Assembly (NCBI GenBank): GCA_030549855.1
Contig: JAUQQP010000010.1
Span: 1-50,498 of the forward strand
From: Cyanobacteriota bacterium SRBZ.bins.94.201705
Lineage (GTDB): Bacteria; Cyanobacteriota; Cyanobacteriia; Cyanobacteriales; Cyanobacteriaceae
Direction: 5' to 3'
DNA length: 50,498 bases
Below the pieces are notes generated by a model. It did no database searches and was not told the origin of the DNA. It saw only the letters and a program-made list of their open reading frames with translations. Both the position numbers and the translations under genes were made by a program. Shown here in pieces: positions 17,547 through 26,234 of the stretch. Each line of letters opens with the position of its first letter. Positions within the stretch are counted from its first letter, which is position 1.

Positions 17547-18065
17547 ATGTACGACGCATTTACAAGAGCAATAGCCCAAGCAGACGCCCGCGGTGAATTC
17601 CTAAGCACCGCTCAACTGGACGCCCTAACCCAATTCGTAAAAGACAGCAACAAGAGAATGGACGTAGTAAACCGCATTACTAGCAATGCTTCTGCCATTG
17701 TAACTAATGCGGCTCGCTCCCTGTTTGCTGAACAACCCCAATTGATCGCCCCTGGCGGCAATGCCTATACCAGCCGTCGCATGGCAGCCTGTCTCCGTGA
17801 CATGGAAATCATCTTGCGTTATATCACCTACGCTATCTTCGCCGGTGACGCCAGTGTATTGGAAGATCGTTGCCTAAACGGCTTGCGCGAAACCTACCAA
17901 GCTTTGGGTGTGCCTGGGGCTTCCGTAGCAGTGGGCATCCAAAAAATGAAAGATGCTGCTATTGCCATTGCTAATGACCCCAATAATATCACTCTGGGTG
18001 ACTGCAGTGCCCTAATGGCTGAAGTGGCTAGCTACTTCGATCGTGCTGCCGCTGCCGTAGCCTAG
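17547..18065 (+). CDS. cpcB: C-phycocyanin beta subunit
   Basis: Light-harvesting rod subunit of the phycobilisome. The 172-residue globin-like protein carries the two bilin-binding cysteines, C82 (MAACLRDME) and C153 (GDCSALM), and the methylated-asparagine position N72 (GGNAY). A strong AGGAGAGGA ribosome-binding site at 17531-17539 fits high expression. cpcA follows after 88 bases. The usual rod linker genes (cpcC, cpcD) and lyase genes cpcE/F do not follow here. Confidence 0.98.
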   Translation: MYDAFTRAIAQADARGEFLSTAQLDALTQFVKDSNKRMDVVNRITSNASAIVTNAARSLFAEQPQLIAPGGNAYTSRRMAACLRDMEIILRYITYAIFAGDASVLEDRCLNGLRETYQALGVPGASVAVGIQKMKDAAIAIANDPNNITLGDCSALMAEVASYFDRAAAAVA

Positions 18066-18153
18066 TAAGGCCATAATAAAATTCCTGGTTGACAACAGCG
18101 TTAGTTTTCCCCAAGTTAACAAGGTAAACCATAAATAGGAGAAAGAAGGTAAC

Positions 18154-18642
18154 ATGAAAACCCCATTGACTGAAGCTATCGCCGCTGCAGATTCTCAAGG
18201 CCGTTTCCTCAGCAGCACCGAAATTCAAGCCGCTTTTGGTCGTTTTCGTCAAGCTACCGCCGGCTTGCAAGCTGCCAGGGTGTTGACTGAAAATGCCCAG
18301 CGTCTCATCGAAGGGGCAGCCAATGCAGTATATGCCAAGTTTCCCTATACTACCACCACCCCTGGCCCTCAATATGCCTCTACTCCCACCGGCAGGGCTA
18401 AATGTGCTCGTGACATCGGTTACTACCTACGTATGATTACTTACTGCTTGGTAGCCGGTGGCACTGGGCCTATGGATGAATACCTAATTGCTGGGCTGGA
18501 TGAAATCAACCGCAGCTTTGAATTATCCCCCAGCTGGTATATCGAAGCCCTGAAATACATCAAGGCTAATCACGGCTTAACCGGTGATGCCGCTGTAGAG
18601 GCTAACTCCTACATCGACTACGCTATCAACGCCCTCAGCTAA
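18154..18642 (+). CDS. cpcA: C-phycocyanin alpha subunit
   Basis: Partner of CpcB in the phycocyanin heterodimer. The 162 residues start [20 protein letters not shown] and carry the phycocyanobilin cysteine C84 ([11 protein letters not shown]). Length is exactly that of the family. An AGGAG ribosome-binding site lies 11-15 bases upstream. The operon appears to end here: the next gene is an unrelated peptidase and a long hairpin stands between them. Confidence 0.98.
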   Translation: MKTPLTEAIAAADSQGRFLSSTEIQAAFGRFRQATAGLQAARVLTENAQRLIEGAANAVYAKFPYTTTTPGPQYASTPTGRAKCARDIGYYLRMITYCLVAGGTGPMDEYLIAGLDEINRSFELSPSWYIEALKYIKANHGLTGDAAVEANSYIDYAINALS

Positions 18643-18719
18643 TCCCCTCTCTGTTGTAATTTTCTCCTTCTGAACACACCTTGTGTTAAGACAAGGTTAA
18701 AAAAAGATAAAACAGGTGT

Positions 18720-18787
18720 TATTGCCTGAGAAAATTAGCGAATACAATCTTATTAGGGATTGTGTTTGTTAGTTTTTTCAGGCAATA
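18720..18787 (+). ncRNA. Uninterrupted 30-bp RNA hairpin after cpcA
   Basis: 18720-18749 pairs with 18758-18787 over 30 consecutive positions around an 8-base loop: 25 Watson-Crick pairs and 5 G-U pairs. The G-U pairs work only in plus-strand RNA; on the minus strand they would be A-C mismatches. After one mismatch a few more weak pairs follow, then TTTTATTTT. It starts 78 bases after the cpcA stop. It is probably a terminator, mRNA 3' stabiliser or RNase III-type processing element for the cpc transcript. It covers the alternative early start of the next gene. Confidence 0.75.
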
Positions 18788-18806
18788 CCGTTTTATTTTG
18801 GGGTTT

Positions 18807-19256
18807 ATGTGGATTAGTGGCAATAATCTGGCAGTAATCAAAAAAGAAGCGTTGAAAAGCTATCCCCATGAATGCTGTGGTTTGTTGTTGGGGGTGATAG
18901 GAGAAGACAAGGAGAAGAGAGTGATAAAGGTAGTGCCTACAAAAAATGACTGGGAAAACCAACGTTACCACTTTAACCGTTTTCAGGGCACTTTGAGAGA
19001 TAGTTTTGCCATTAACCCCCTTACCTTTCTCAGGATACAAAAAAAGGCAAGACAGAAGGGCTTACAAATAGTGGGAGTGTATCATTCCCATCCCTGCCAC
19101 CCCGCCATCCCCTCCGAGTTTGACCGAGCTGTAGCTTGGCCTGTATACTCATATGTTATTGTATCCGTGGAAAAAGGGCAGGTAAAAGACTTAACCAGCT
19201 GGTGTTTGAATGACAAGGGAATTTTTCTAGAGGAGAAGATTTTTGTGGAGGGGTGA
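18807..19256 (+). CDS. M67/JAMM-family metallopeptidase (Mov34/MPN/PAD-1)
   Basis: A 149-residue zinc isopeptidase-like protein. The JAMM motif is complete: the upstream glutamate in PHECCGLLLG (E22), then VGVYHSHPCHPAIPSEFDRAVA with HxH and the S-x-x-D pattern. Prokaryotic JAMM proteins cleave ubiquitin-like or cysteine-synthesis carrier proteins; the substrate here is unknown. An upstream in-frame ATG at 18762 lies within the 30-bp hairpin, so ATG at 18807 is preferred. hemJ follows 47 bases downstream. Confidence 0.85.
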   Translation: MWISGNNLAVIKKEALKSYPHECCGLLLGVIGEDKEKRVIKVVPTKNDWENQRYHFNRFQGTLRDSFAINPLTFLRIQKKARQKGLQIVGVYHSHPCHPAIPSEFDRAVAWPVYSYVIVSVEKGQVKDLTSWCLNDKGIFLEEKIFVEG

Positions 19257-19303
19257 AAAGAGGGTTACAATTGAGGGAATTAGAGCGTGATTGCATTTAG
19301 CTT

Positions 19304-19870
19304 ATGGCTTACTACTGGTTTAAGGCATTCCACATTGTTGGTGTCGTTGTCTGGTTTGCTGGCTTGTTTTATCTGGTGCGTCTATTTGTCTATCATGCCG
19401 AGGCTGAAGAGAAAAGTGAACCAGCTAAGTCTATTCTCAAGAAACAATATGAGTTGATGGAGAAACGATTATACAACATTATCACCACCCCGGGAATGAT
19501 ACTTACTGTCTCTATGGCTATTGGTTTGATTACAACTGAACCACAAGTTCTAAAGGCAGGATGGCTACACGTCAAACTGGCTTTTGTTGCCCTCCTCCTC
19601 ATTTATCATTTCTGGTGTGGTAGAATTATGAAACGGCTGGAGAGGGGAGAAAATACCTGGAGTGGGCAAAAATTTCGTGCCCTTAATGAAGCCCCTACTG
19701 TACTATTAATCATAATTGTCCTGCTGGCCATCTTCAAAAACAGTTTACCCCTCGATATCACTACCTGGTTGGTTGTGGCTTTAGTCATCCTCATGGCGGC
19801 TAGTATTCAATTGTATGCCAAAATCCGTCGTCAAAACGAGGCCAAACTCACCCAATCCCTAAGTGACTGA
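19304..19870 (+). CDS. hemJ: Protoporphyrinogen IX oxidase, HemJ type
   Basis: Oxidises protoporphyrinogen IX to protoporphyrin IX in heme and chlorophyll synthesis; HemJ is the usual form in cyanobacteria. The 188-residue membrane protein begins WFKAFHIVGVVVWFAGLFYL with the conserved N-terminal histidine (H10), and has four hydrophobic helices (about 4-26, 60-78, 84-104, 128-165 as a hairpin) and the RLERGENTWSGQKFRALNE segment of the family. It follows the JAMM peptidase gene on the same strand. Confidence 0.92.
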   Translation: MAYYWFKAFHIVGVVVWFAGLFYLVRLFVYHAEAEEKSEPAKSILKKQYELMEKRLYNIITTPGMILTVSMAIGLITTEPQVLKAGWLHVKLAFVALLLIYHFWCGRIMKRLERGENTWSGQKFRALNEAPTVLLIIIVLLAIFKNSLPLDITTWLVVALVILMAASIQLYAKIRRQNEAKLTQSLSD

Positions 19871-20077
19871 GGGGGGTTTTTAATTGTAATCTCACCTCTA
19901 TCCTTCCCTCCATCTTCCCACCCTCTGGTTTTCTCCCATTTTAGAGAATCTTCCTGCCATTGACATTATTTTTCCGGAAAGATTCCTCTATCTGCCAATT
20001 TTCCCGACAGATTGCTAACCCTCTTCCTCTCTTTCTCATTTACCATCTATCCCCAAATATAAACTGATTTTTACACT

Positions 20078-20109
20078 GGAGTAGTCATTCCCCTGTCTAC
20101 TCCTTTTTT
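20078..20109 (+). terminator. Intrinsic terminator downstream of hemJ
   Basis: A stem with seven-base arms GGAGTAG (20078-20084) and CTACTCC (20097-20103), a 12-base loop and six T residues (20104-20109). It ends the upstream unit just before the promoter of the CHAD gene. Confidence 0.75.
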
Positions 20110-20114
20110 CTAGC

Positions 20115-20120
20115 TATAAT
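20115..20120 (+). promoter_or_regulatory. -10 element TATAAT of the CHAD gene
   Basis: A perfect TATAAT box five bases after the T-run of the terminator; transcription would start near 20127, about 28 bases before ATG. No good -35 hexamer is present at the expected position. The ribosome-binding site AAGGAGGT at about 20140-20147 is near consensus. Confidence 0.5.
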
Positions 20121-20154
20121 ATAAAAATAGACTTAGAAAAAAGGAGGTGGGTAA

Positions 20155-21156
20155 ATGTCTTATGATGTCTCTATAGAAAACCCTCGCACCATGGCTGATT
20201 ATGCCTACCTGGGTATAGCTAAACATGCAAAAAAAATCTTTAAATATGAAGGGAAAATACTAGAAGAAAATGACCCAGAAAATCTCCACCAAATTCGGGT
20301 GGGAATGAGGAGACTAAGAAGTGTTTTAGCTAGCTTCTCCTCTGGGTTAAAACTTCCTGGCGTTATTACTGACAAAAAAATAGGAAAAATTGCCAGAATC
20401 CTCGGCTTGGAAAGAGATGCTGACATTATACAAATAAACCTGGAAACCAAGTACAAACCCCAATTAAGCCAGGAAGAATGGGCAAAATTTGAGGAAATCA
20501 ATGAAAAACACCTGGAGAAAAACGGCAAACAATTCCCCAGCAGCCGTGAGATACTAAAAGGAGACGACTATCAGGAATTTAAAGAGGCATTACAACACTG
20601 GCTAAAAAATCCTCAGTTTCGAGGGTTAGCCAGGGTGAAAATAGAGAAATTGTTACCCAGCATCCTTTTACCACAAATCAGCAATTTCTGCTTGGAATCC
20701 GCCTGGATAGTAGGTGCCACCATAGATGAAAATGGCGAGGTAGCCGTGGTTGATAACCTCACAGAAGAGGAAATTGAAACTATCATTGACAAAAAGGGAG
20801 AAGACTTACATACTCTCAGAAAACAGGCGAAGAAAGTCCGTTATCAACTAGAATTGTTCCAAGATTTTTATCCTGCCGAGTATCAGGATTATATCAACTT
20901 TGCCAAAGAAATTCAGACAGTATTGGGCAATATTCAAGACAATATTTGTTTGCTAAACTACTTGGACAATTTGACGGAAAAATGGCAACGGAAACTGCCA
21001 GGATTACAGCAGTTAATCAGAGAATCTCAGAAACAGGAATGGCAAAAATGGCAACAGCTACAAAAACGATTCTTTGAAACCAACTGTCTTTTCAGTCTCA
21101 GACAAATTATCAGTCAACCATCCCACCCAAAAACCAACGGGGATGAAATAGAATAA
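20155..21156 (+). CDS. CHAD domain-containing protein
   Basis: CHAD domains are histidine-rich helical bundles associated with inorganic polyphosphate. The 333 residues show the typical start ENLHQIRVGMRRLRSVLASF and the repeat HTLRKQAKKVRYQLELF, with alternating basic residues that would bind phosphate chains, and the LGNIQDNICLL helix. No membrane segment. It has its own promoter and a strong ribosome-binding site. Biochemical role in this organism is unknown. Confidence 0.85.
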   Translation: MSYDVSIENPRTMADYAYLGIAKHAKKIFKYEGKILEENDPENLHQIRVGMRRLRSVLASFSSGLKLPGVITDKKIGKIARILGLERDADIIQINLETKYKPQLSQEEWAKFEEINEKHLEKNGKQFPSSREILKGDDYQEFKEALQHWLKNPQFRGLARVKIEKLLPSILLPQISNFCLESAWIVGATIDENGEVAVVDNLTEEEIETIIDKKGEDLHTLRKQAKKVRYQLELFQDFYPAEYQDYINFAKEIQTVLGNIQDNICLLNYLDNLTEKWQRKLPGLQQLIRESQKQEWQKWQQLQKRFFETNCLFSLRQIISQPSHPKTNGDEIE

Positions 21157-21258
21157 AAAACAATCCCCCGCCATGCCACTGTTGACAGCCTGGGGAGGAA
21201 GATATACCATAGTCCACAAACACAAAAACCCCAACGGCTGTCAGGAAAAGACGAGTCT

Positions 21259-22764
21259 GTGAAGACGGAAATAGTAATTATCGGCAGTGGTATCGGCGGA
21301 TTGTGCTGTGGGGCAATTCTCGCCAAATACGGCTATGATGTGGTAATATGTGAGAGTCATAACCTACCCGGCGGTTGCGCCCACAGTTTCACCTACCAGG
21401 GATTTAAATTCGAGGCTGGACCTTCCCTTTATTCGGGACTATCCTATTCTCCCTCCCCTAATCCCCTTCGTCAAGTGCTAGACATGATAGGGGAGGAGAT
21501 ACAATGGAAAAACTACAATAGCTGGGGATGTTGGCTGCCAGAGGGTTATTTTGAAGTAGCCGTGGGAGAAGAGTCTTTCTACCACTTGCTACTGGATTTG
21601 AGGGGAAAAGAAGCCGCCAATGAGTGGCGACTGTTGCAGAAAGTAATGAAACCCCTGTCAGATGCGGCAACCAAAATCCCCATCAAAGCCTTCCGTTATG
21701 ACATGGGGGTGGTTTTGACTCTCCTTCCCTATCTACCATCCCTGCTACCCTATGTCTTTTTTGCCAACAAGCTGACGGCCAGTTTTGGGGCTATCATGGA
21801 TGAGGTAGTCTCCGACGAGTTTATCCGCAACTGGCTAAATCTCCTATGTTTTATGTTATCAGGATTGCCAGCCCATGGCACCAGTGCGGCAGAGATGGCT
21901 TTTATGTTTGCCGACTGGTATCGTCCAAATGTTACACTAGACTATCCCGTAGGTGGCAGTGAAGCTATAGTCAACGCCTTGGTAAGGGGTGTAAAAAAAT
22001 TTGGCGGCAAACTGCTACTATCCTGTCATGTGAAAGAAGTACTAGTAGAAAACAATAAGGCAATAGGTGTAAAACTGGCCAATGGGGAAATAATTTCCGC
22101 CAGCAAAGCCGTGGTTTCCAACGCCTCTATCTGGGATACCGCTTCCTTGATTCCAGTCTTGCCTGCCAGTATACGCCAAAAATGGCTTTCCACCCCCGCC
22201 AATGGGAGTTTTATGCATCTACACCTGGGTATAGAGGCTAAAGACATCCCTCCAGACTTACCCTGTCACCACCTGGTTGTCAACCACTGGCAAATAACTG
22301 CCCCACAAAATGTAGTTGCCGTGTCAATACCTACACTCCTGGATTCTTCCCTCGCGCCCCCAAGCAGTCATAGTATACACGCATACACGCCCGCTACAGA
22401 GCCTTACCAGTTATGGGAAAATCTAACCCCCAATACCCCAGAATATGAAGAGATGAAGGAGAAAAGGGCATTGGTGATGTGGCAGGCTTTGGAGAGATTT
22501 ATTCCAGATATAAGAGAAAGATGTAAGGTAAGGCTGATTGGCACACCCTTAACCCATAGTCGTTATCTTAGACGATACCGGGGTACTTATGGCCCGGCTT
22601 GGGATGCCAGTAAGGGTTTCTTCCCACCAGCCACTACCCCCATCCGCAATTTCTACCTGTGTGGGGATTCCACCTTTCCGGGAATAGGAGTACCGGCAGT
22701 GGCTGCCAGTGGTATGATTACTGCTAATACCATTGCTAGTGTGTGGCAGCAGTTGTCAGTCTAG
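21259..22764 (+). CDS. FAD-dependent oxidoreductase, carotenoid isomerase/desaturase-like
   Basis: A 501-residue flavoprotein of the phytoene desaturase/CRTISO superfamily. The N-terminal dinucleotide fold is IVIIGSGIGGLCCGAILAKY followed by VVICESHNLPGGCAHSF; the C-terminal FAD motif is NFYLCGDSTFPGIGVPAVAASG. The segment FEAGPSLYSGLSYSP matches the CRTISO-like branch better, by recollection, than the prolycopene isomerase CrtH. The substrate may be a carotenoid but is not established. The start is GTG at 21259, with no good alternative. Its last 29 bases overlap the convergent folK. Confidence 0.8.
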   Translation: MKTEIVIIGSGIGGLCCGAILAKYGYDVVICESHNLPGGCAHSFTYQGFKFEAGPSLYSGLSYSPSPNPLRQVLDMIGEEIQWKNYNSWGCWLPEGYFEVAVGEESFYHLLLDLRGKEAANEWRLLQKVMKPLSDAATKIPIKAFRYDMGVVLTLLPYLPSLLPYVFFANKLTASFGAIMDEVVSDEFIRNWLNLLCFMLSGLPAHGTSAAEMAFMFADWYRPNVTLDYPVGGSEAIVNALVRGVKKFGGKLLLSCHVKEVLVENNKAIGVKLANGEIISASKAVVSNASIWDTASLIPVLPASIRQKWLSTPANGSFMHLHLGIEAKDIPPDLPCHHLVVNHWQITAPQNVVAVSIPTLLDSSLAPPSSHSIHAYTPATEPYQLWENLTPNTPEYEEMKEKRALVMWQALERFIPDIRERCKVRLIGTPLTHSRYLRRYRGTYGPAWDASKGFFPPATTPIRNFYLCGDSTFPGIGVPAVAASGMITANTIASVWQQLSV

Positions 22765-23221
22765 CCAACAATTCCCCTACTGTAATTTTAGTCACAGGGT
22801 CTCGCCAATTGGGGGCAATTTCTGCTAGGGGGAGTAAAACAAAACTCCTCTCCCTCATCCTGGGGTGGGGGATTTGTAACTGGGGAGTATCTAATACCAA
22901 TTCCCCATAGAAGATTATATCCAAGTCTAAAGTCCTAGCCCCCCATCTTTCTTTCCTTACCCTCCCAAACTGCTTTTCAATAGCCAAAAGGGCGTCTAAA
23001 AGTTGTTGAGGGGCAAGAGTAGTCTCGATTATAGCACAACCGTTGAGATAGTCCGGCTGCTCCGGCCCGACAGGTTTAGTTTCTAGCCAACGGGAATGAC
23101 AAATTACCCTTATTCCCTCCGTTTGGTTAAGGGTAGCCAATGCCTGATTAAGAGTATTTTCCCTATCCCCCAAATTGCTTCCTAGGGCGATCACCGCCTG
23201 AGTTGGACAATTTTCGGTCAT
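22736..23221 (-). CDS. folK: HPPK: hydroxymethyldihydropterin pyrophosphokinase
   Basis: Transfers pyrophosphate from ATP to hydroxymethyldihydropterin, producing the substrate of FolP. The 161 residues show VIALGSNLGDRENTL, the P-loop-like ETKPVGPEQPDYLNG, the signature RWGARTLDLDII and PHPRMRERSFVL. Length is that of a single-domain HPPK. The last 29 bases overlap the 3' end of the convergent oxidoreductase gene. It is divergent from the HEAT-repeat gene by 46 bases. Confidence 0.95.
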   Translation of the reverse strand: MTENCPTQAVIALGSNLGDRENTLNQALATLNQTEGIRVICHSRWLETKPVGPEQPDYLNGCAIIETTLAPQQLLDALLAIEKQFGRVRKERWGARTLDLDIIFYGELVLDTPQLQIPHPRMRERSFVLLPLAEIAPNWRDPVTKITVGELLARLTTAATH

Positions 23222-23267
23222 AATATACTATTAACCACTCCCGGCCAAGGGTACATGTTTAAATTTT

Positions 23268-24014
23268 ATGAATGAACCAACGAGAAAGCAAATCGCTGTG
23301 GAGTTAGACTCCTACCTCAACCCCCTAGACGAATTGGAAAAGGAGAAGAAATCTCCCCCCGACCCGGAACTTATGTTACAATGGCTCCACAGTGATAACA
23401 AACAGGAACAAATCTTTGCCGTAAGGGCCTTTTGCGAAATTGTTGAGCCTCGTGCTATTCCCACCCTTATACAATTTTTACACAACAGTTGTCCTCTTTT
23501 ACGGGTTGCCGCTGCCTATGCTCTAGGTAGAAATACTCATCCTTCTGTAGTAGAGCCCCTGATTGATGTCCTATACAATGATTGGAATGGGTATGTGCGT
23601 AAGGGGGTAGTTTGGGCGTTGGGCAACAGTGGCGATTCTCGCGCCTTTCAGCCTCTCCTCCACGCCTTGAAGACTGACATAGGCGCAGTACGGTTGTGGG
23701 CAGCTAGTAGTTTAGCAAATATCGCCAGACTAGACTATGATAACATTGTAACTGCCATTCCGGTTTTGATTCGTACCCTTCGACAGGATGAAATCCCCGC
23801 TGTGCGTAGCAATGCCGCTTGGGCGTTGGGCAAACTGTGTCGGGAATTGCCTTATAATGTGGTTTATGCTACTGCCATTGATGCCCTTATTGAAGCCTTA
23901 GTGGAAGACGAGGATTTGGGTGTCAAAGAAGATGCTAAGACTGCCTTGTTAAAATTAGGCGACTTGAGAGGCTTACAGATGATTGAAGAGTTGGAGTTAG
24001 AGGGGTTAATCTAG
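23268..24014 (+). CDS. HEAT-repeat protein (PBS-lyase-like repeats)
   Basis: A 248-residue all-helical repeat protein. At least four HEAT units are visible: EQIFAVRAFCEIVEPRAIP, LLRVAAAYALGRNTHPSVVE, YVRKGVVWALGNSGDSRAFQ and AVRSNAAWALGKLCRELP. Relatives include phycobilin lyase subunits (CpcE/CpcF), NblB and the IscA-interacting protein IaiH of Synechocystis; overall length and layout remind me most of IaiH, but this is from memory. It starts an apparent operon with the phosphopantetheinyl transferase, whose start is two bases after the stop. Confidence 0.8.
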   Translation: MNEPTRKQIAVELDSYLNPLDELEKEKKSPPDPELMLQWLHSDNKQEQIFAVRAFCEIVEPRAIPTLIQFLHNSCPLLRVAAAYALGRNTHPSVVEPLIDVLYNDWNGYVRKGVVWALGNSGDSRAFQPLLHALKTDIGAVRLWAASSLANIARLDYDNIVTAIPVLIRTLRQDEIPAVRSNAAWALGKLCRELPYNVVYATAIDALIEALVEDEDLGVKEDAKTALLKLGDLRGLQMIEELELEGLI

Positions 24015-24016
24015 CA

Positions 24017-24757
24017 GTGAGTTTTCTCCACCTAGTCTCTCTTTCCCCTCATTTTATTTTTCCCCTCGAACCTCCCCAATTGTACCCCAATGATGTCTTG
24101 CTGTTTTTTCTAGATACCTCTGTTTACTCCCATTTAGCCCCAGAATTATCTTGTTTTCTGGCTACAGAAGAAATTGAAAATGCACAGGCAAAACGGCATT
24201 ATGCTAGGGTAAGGTATATCATAAACAGGGCAATTTTACGTCTAATTCTTAGCAACTATTTAGGTATTCACCCCCGGCAGATAACTTTGTTTTATAATTC
24301 CAAGGGAAAACCTAGTTTAATACCAGAAATAAACAGGATAAACCTGCATTTTAACCTTTCCCACAAGTACGATTATACTGTTTATGCTCTCACTCTAAGT
24401 ACAGTGGGTGTAGACTTAGAGAAGATAGGGGAGAAAAAAGGGGTTTTGGCAATAGCTAAAAGGTTTTTTACTAGCCATGAGTGGGAGTATTTAGGGAAGT
24501 TAAAACCTCAAGATGCTATTGTAGAATTTTTCCGTCTCTGGACAGCAAAAGAAGCCTATCTGAAAGCCATAGGTGAGGGGATAGCCGGAGGTTTGAAGAG
24601 TATAGACTTAGTGACAAATAGCCAGCCTAACTGGCAAATATATAATGCCTTTATCAGGGAGAATTATTTGGTTTCAATTGCCCTAAAAAAGAGTAACTAT
24701 AAATTCCAATGGGTAGAAGTATCTGGTAAAATGCTATCATATCTGCTGAACAGGTGA
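24017..24757 (+). CDS. 4'-Phosphopantetheinyl transferase (HetI/Sfp family)
   Basis: Transfers the phosphopantetheine arm of CoA to acyl or peptidyl carrier proteins. The 246 residues include the CoA-binding KGKPSL and LSHKYDY segments, the magnesium site GVDLEKIG and the signature RLWTAKEAYLKAIGEG. Sfp-type length. Cyanobacteria often have only this type of transferase, which then serves fatty acid synthesis as well, by inference. The start is GTG at 24017, two bases after the upstream stop, suggesting translational coupling. Confidence 0.9.
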   Translation: MSFLHLVSLSPHFIFPLEPPQLYPNDVLLFFLDTSVYSHLAPELSCFLATEEIENAQAKRHYARVRYIINRAILRLILSNYLGIHPRQITLFYNSKGKPSLIPEINRINLHFNLSHKYDYTVYALTLSTVGVDLEKIGEKKGVLAIAKRFFTSHEWEYLGKLKPQDAIVEFFRLWTAKEAYLKAIGEGIAGGLKSIDLVTNSQPNWQIYNAFIRENYLVSIALKKSNYKFQWVEVSGKMLSYLLNR

Positions 24758-24773
24758 AGGGGATGACTGCAAT

Positions 24774-25058
24774 ATGGCAAAGGCAATTTGGCGGGGGGTG
24801 GTGATTGCAGAAAGCGATGACTGTCAGATAGTGGAGGGAAATTACTACTTCCCGCCGGATAGTATTAAAACAGAATACCTCATCCCCAGTGACACTCAAA
24901 CCGTTTGCAGTTGGAAGGGAGTAGCCAATTATTACACCATAGTAGTCAACGGGGAGGAAAACAAAGACGCAGCCTGGTATTATCCCAATCCCAAAGAGAA
25001 GGCAAAACACATCAAAAATTATGTTGCCTTTTGGCGGGGTGTTGTCATTGAAACATAG
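24774..25058 (+). CDS. DUF427 domain protein
   Basis: A 94-residue single-domain protein with the DUF427 pattern: MAKAIWRGVVIAESDDC, then VEGNYYFPPDSI, then SWKGVANYYTI and AAWYYPNPKEKAKHIKNYVAFW. The two ends share a repeated WRGVVI(A/E) strand. No catalytic function is established for the family. It is 16 bases after the Sfp gene and its stop abuts the next gene. Confidence 0.88.
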   Translation: MAKAIWRGVVIAESDDCQIVEGNYYFPPDSIKTEYLIPSDTQTVCSWKGVANYYTIVVNGEENKDAAWYYPNPKEKAKHIKNYVAFWRGVVIET

Positions 25059-25070
25059 GTGACAGGGGAA

Positions 25071-26192
25071 ATGGGAAGGGGATTTAATTTCATCAGATGG
25101 CTAGAATACAATTGGGCGACTCCAGCCTTTGGGGGATGGGTGTTGATGGGCATAGCCTTGAGTTTTTTTGGCGCCGCTACCAACACTATGGCAGGATGGT
25201 TGTATGTATTGAGTGGCACTATTTTTGCCCTTTTGGGGTTAAATATGGTGGAAGCGGCGAGAAATCTCAAGGGTATTGCCATAAAACGTCTACCTATTTC
25301 CCCCGTTTATGCTGGCAATGAGTTGACTCTTATTCTGTCTGTTAGTAACCCCACTAATAAGCCGAAAAGCCTCATCCAAATCCAAGACGAAATACCATCC
25401 CTTCTGGGTAAGCCGATTATACACAATCTGGAGTTTTTAGCACCACATCAGGAAATCCAGGTAGCCGCCTACATCCCCACCGAGAAAAGAGGAGTGTACC
25501 ATTGGCAATATATTACCCTAAAAACTGCGGCCCCTTTTGGTTTATTCTATGCCAGTCGTCTGTGTAAAACTTCTGCCAAGGCTACGGTTTATCCCCAAAT
25601 TCTCCCTCTTCAGTCTTGTCCTCTAATTGATGATATAGGCAATGAGGACTTAAAACAACAAGAAAATCGCCTGGTATATTATAGCGCCACAGAGGGGGTT
25701 ACTAAAACTATAAGGCCCTATCGTTATGGCGATGCCTTTCGTCTGATTCATTGGCGCACCAGCGCGCGTATGGGAGAATTAAAAGTGAGAGAATTAGAAA
25801 CTACCACCAGTGGGGAGGAGGTTATTATCTGTCTTGACAATTCTGGCGAGTGGGGGGGGGATGATTTCGAGAAGGCGGTTATTGTCGTAGCCTCCTTATA
25901 TTCCTATTCCCTCCGGAAACGACTAAATGTAAAGGTTTGGTTGGCAGACATTGGTTTAATTCATGGCAACACAACGGTTATGGAAACCCTGGCTGCCGTC
26001 AACTATGGGGTGAATATGACAGCCAGTATTCCCGAATTGCCAGTGATTTGGGTGTCTTGTCATGGGGAGAAGTTGAATAGTTTAATGGCTGGCAGTCGTT
26101 GTTTCCTTTTTACTAAACCCCCCTTTCCCTATCCAGGGATTGTTTACAACAGGGAAGAAAGTCTGCTTAAACAATTACAACAGCCTATTTAA
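25071..26192 (+). CDS. DUF58 domain membrane protein
   Basis: A 373-residue protein with two N-terminal membrane segments (about 14-32 and 36-56) followed by a large domain. The DUF58 signature is clear: IRPYRYGDAFRLIHWRTSAR, then VIICLDNSGEWGG, a VWA-like MIDAS-type start. DUF58 proteins usually work with MoxR ATPases, but none is adjacent. ATG at 25071 is preceded by AGGGGAA; a GTG at 25059, directly after the DUF427 stop, would add four residues. Last gene of the HEAT-Sfp-DUF427-DUF58 run. Confidence 0.87.
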   Translation: MGRGFNFIRWLEYNWATPAFGGWVLMGIALSFFGAATNTMAGWLYVLSGTIFALLGLNMVEAARNLKGIAIKRLPISPVYAGNELTLILSVSNPTNKPKSLIQIQDEIPSLLGKPIIHNLEFLAPHQEIQVAAYIPTEKRGVYHWQYITLKTAAPFGLFYASRLCKTSAKATVYPQILPLQSCPLIDDIGNEDLKQQENRLVYYSATEGVTKTIRPYRYGDAFRLIHWRTSARMGELKVRELETTTSGEEVIICLDNSGEWGGDDFEKAVIVVASLYSYSLRKRLNVKVWLADIGLIHGNTTVMETLAAVNYGVNMTASIPELPVIWVSCHGEKLNSLMAGSRCFLFTKPPFPYPGIVYNREESLLKQLQQPI

Positions 26193-26234
26193 TTTTCCAA
26201 AATACCTTCCCCTGACAACACCTTTTTATTTATA

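Noticed and set aside
18678-18697. Hairpin ACCTTGT-GTTAAG-ACAAGGT as terminator of cpcBA
   Set aside because: It is followed by an A-run, not a T-run, on the plus strand, and the longer hairpin at 18720-18787 is a better candidate.
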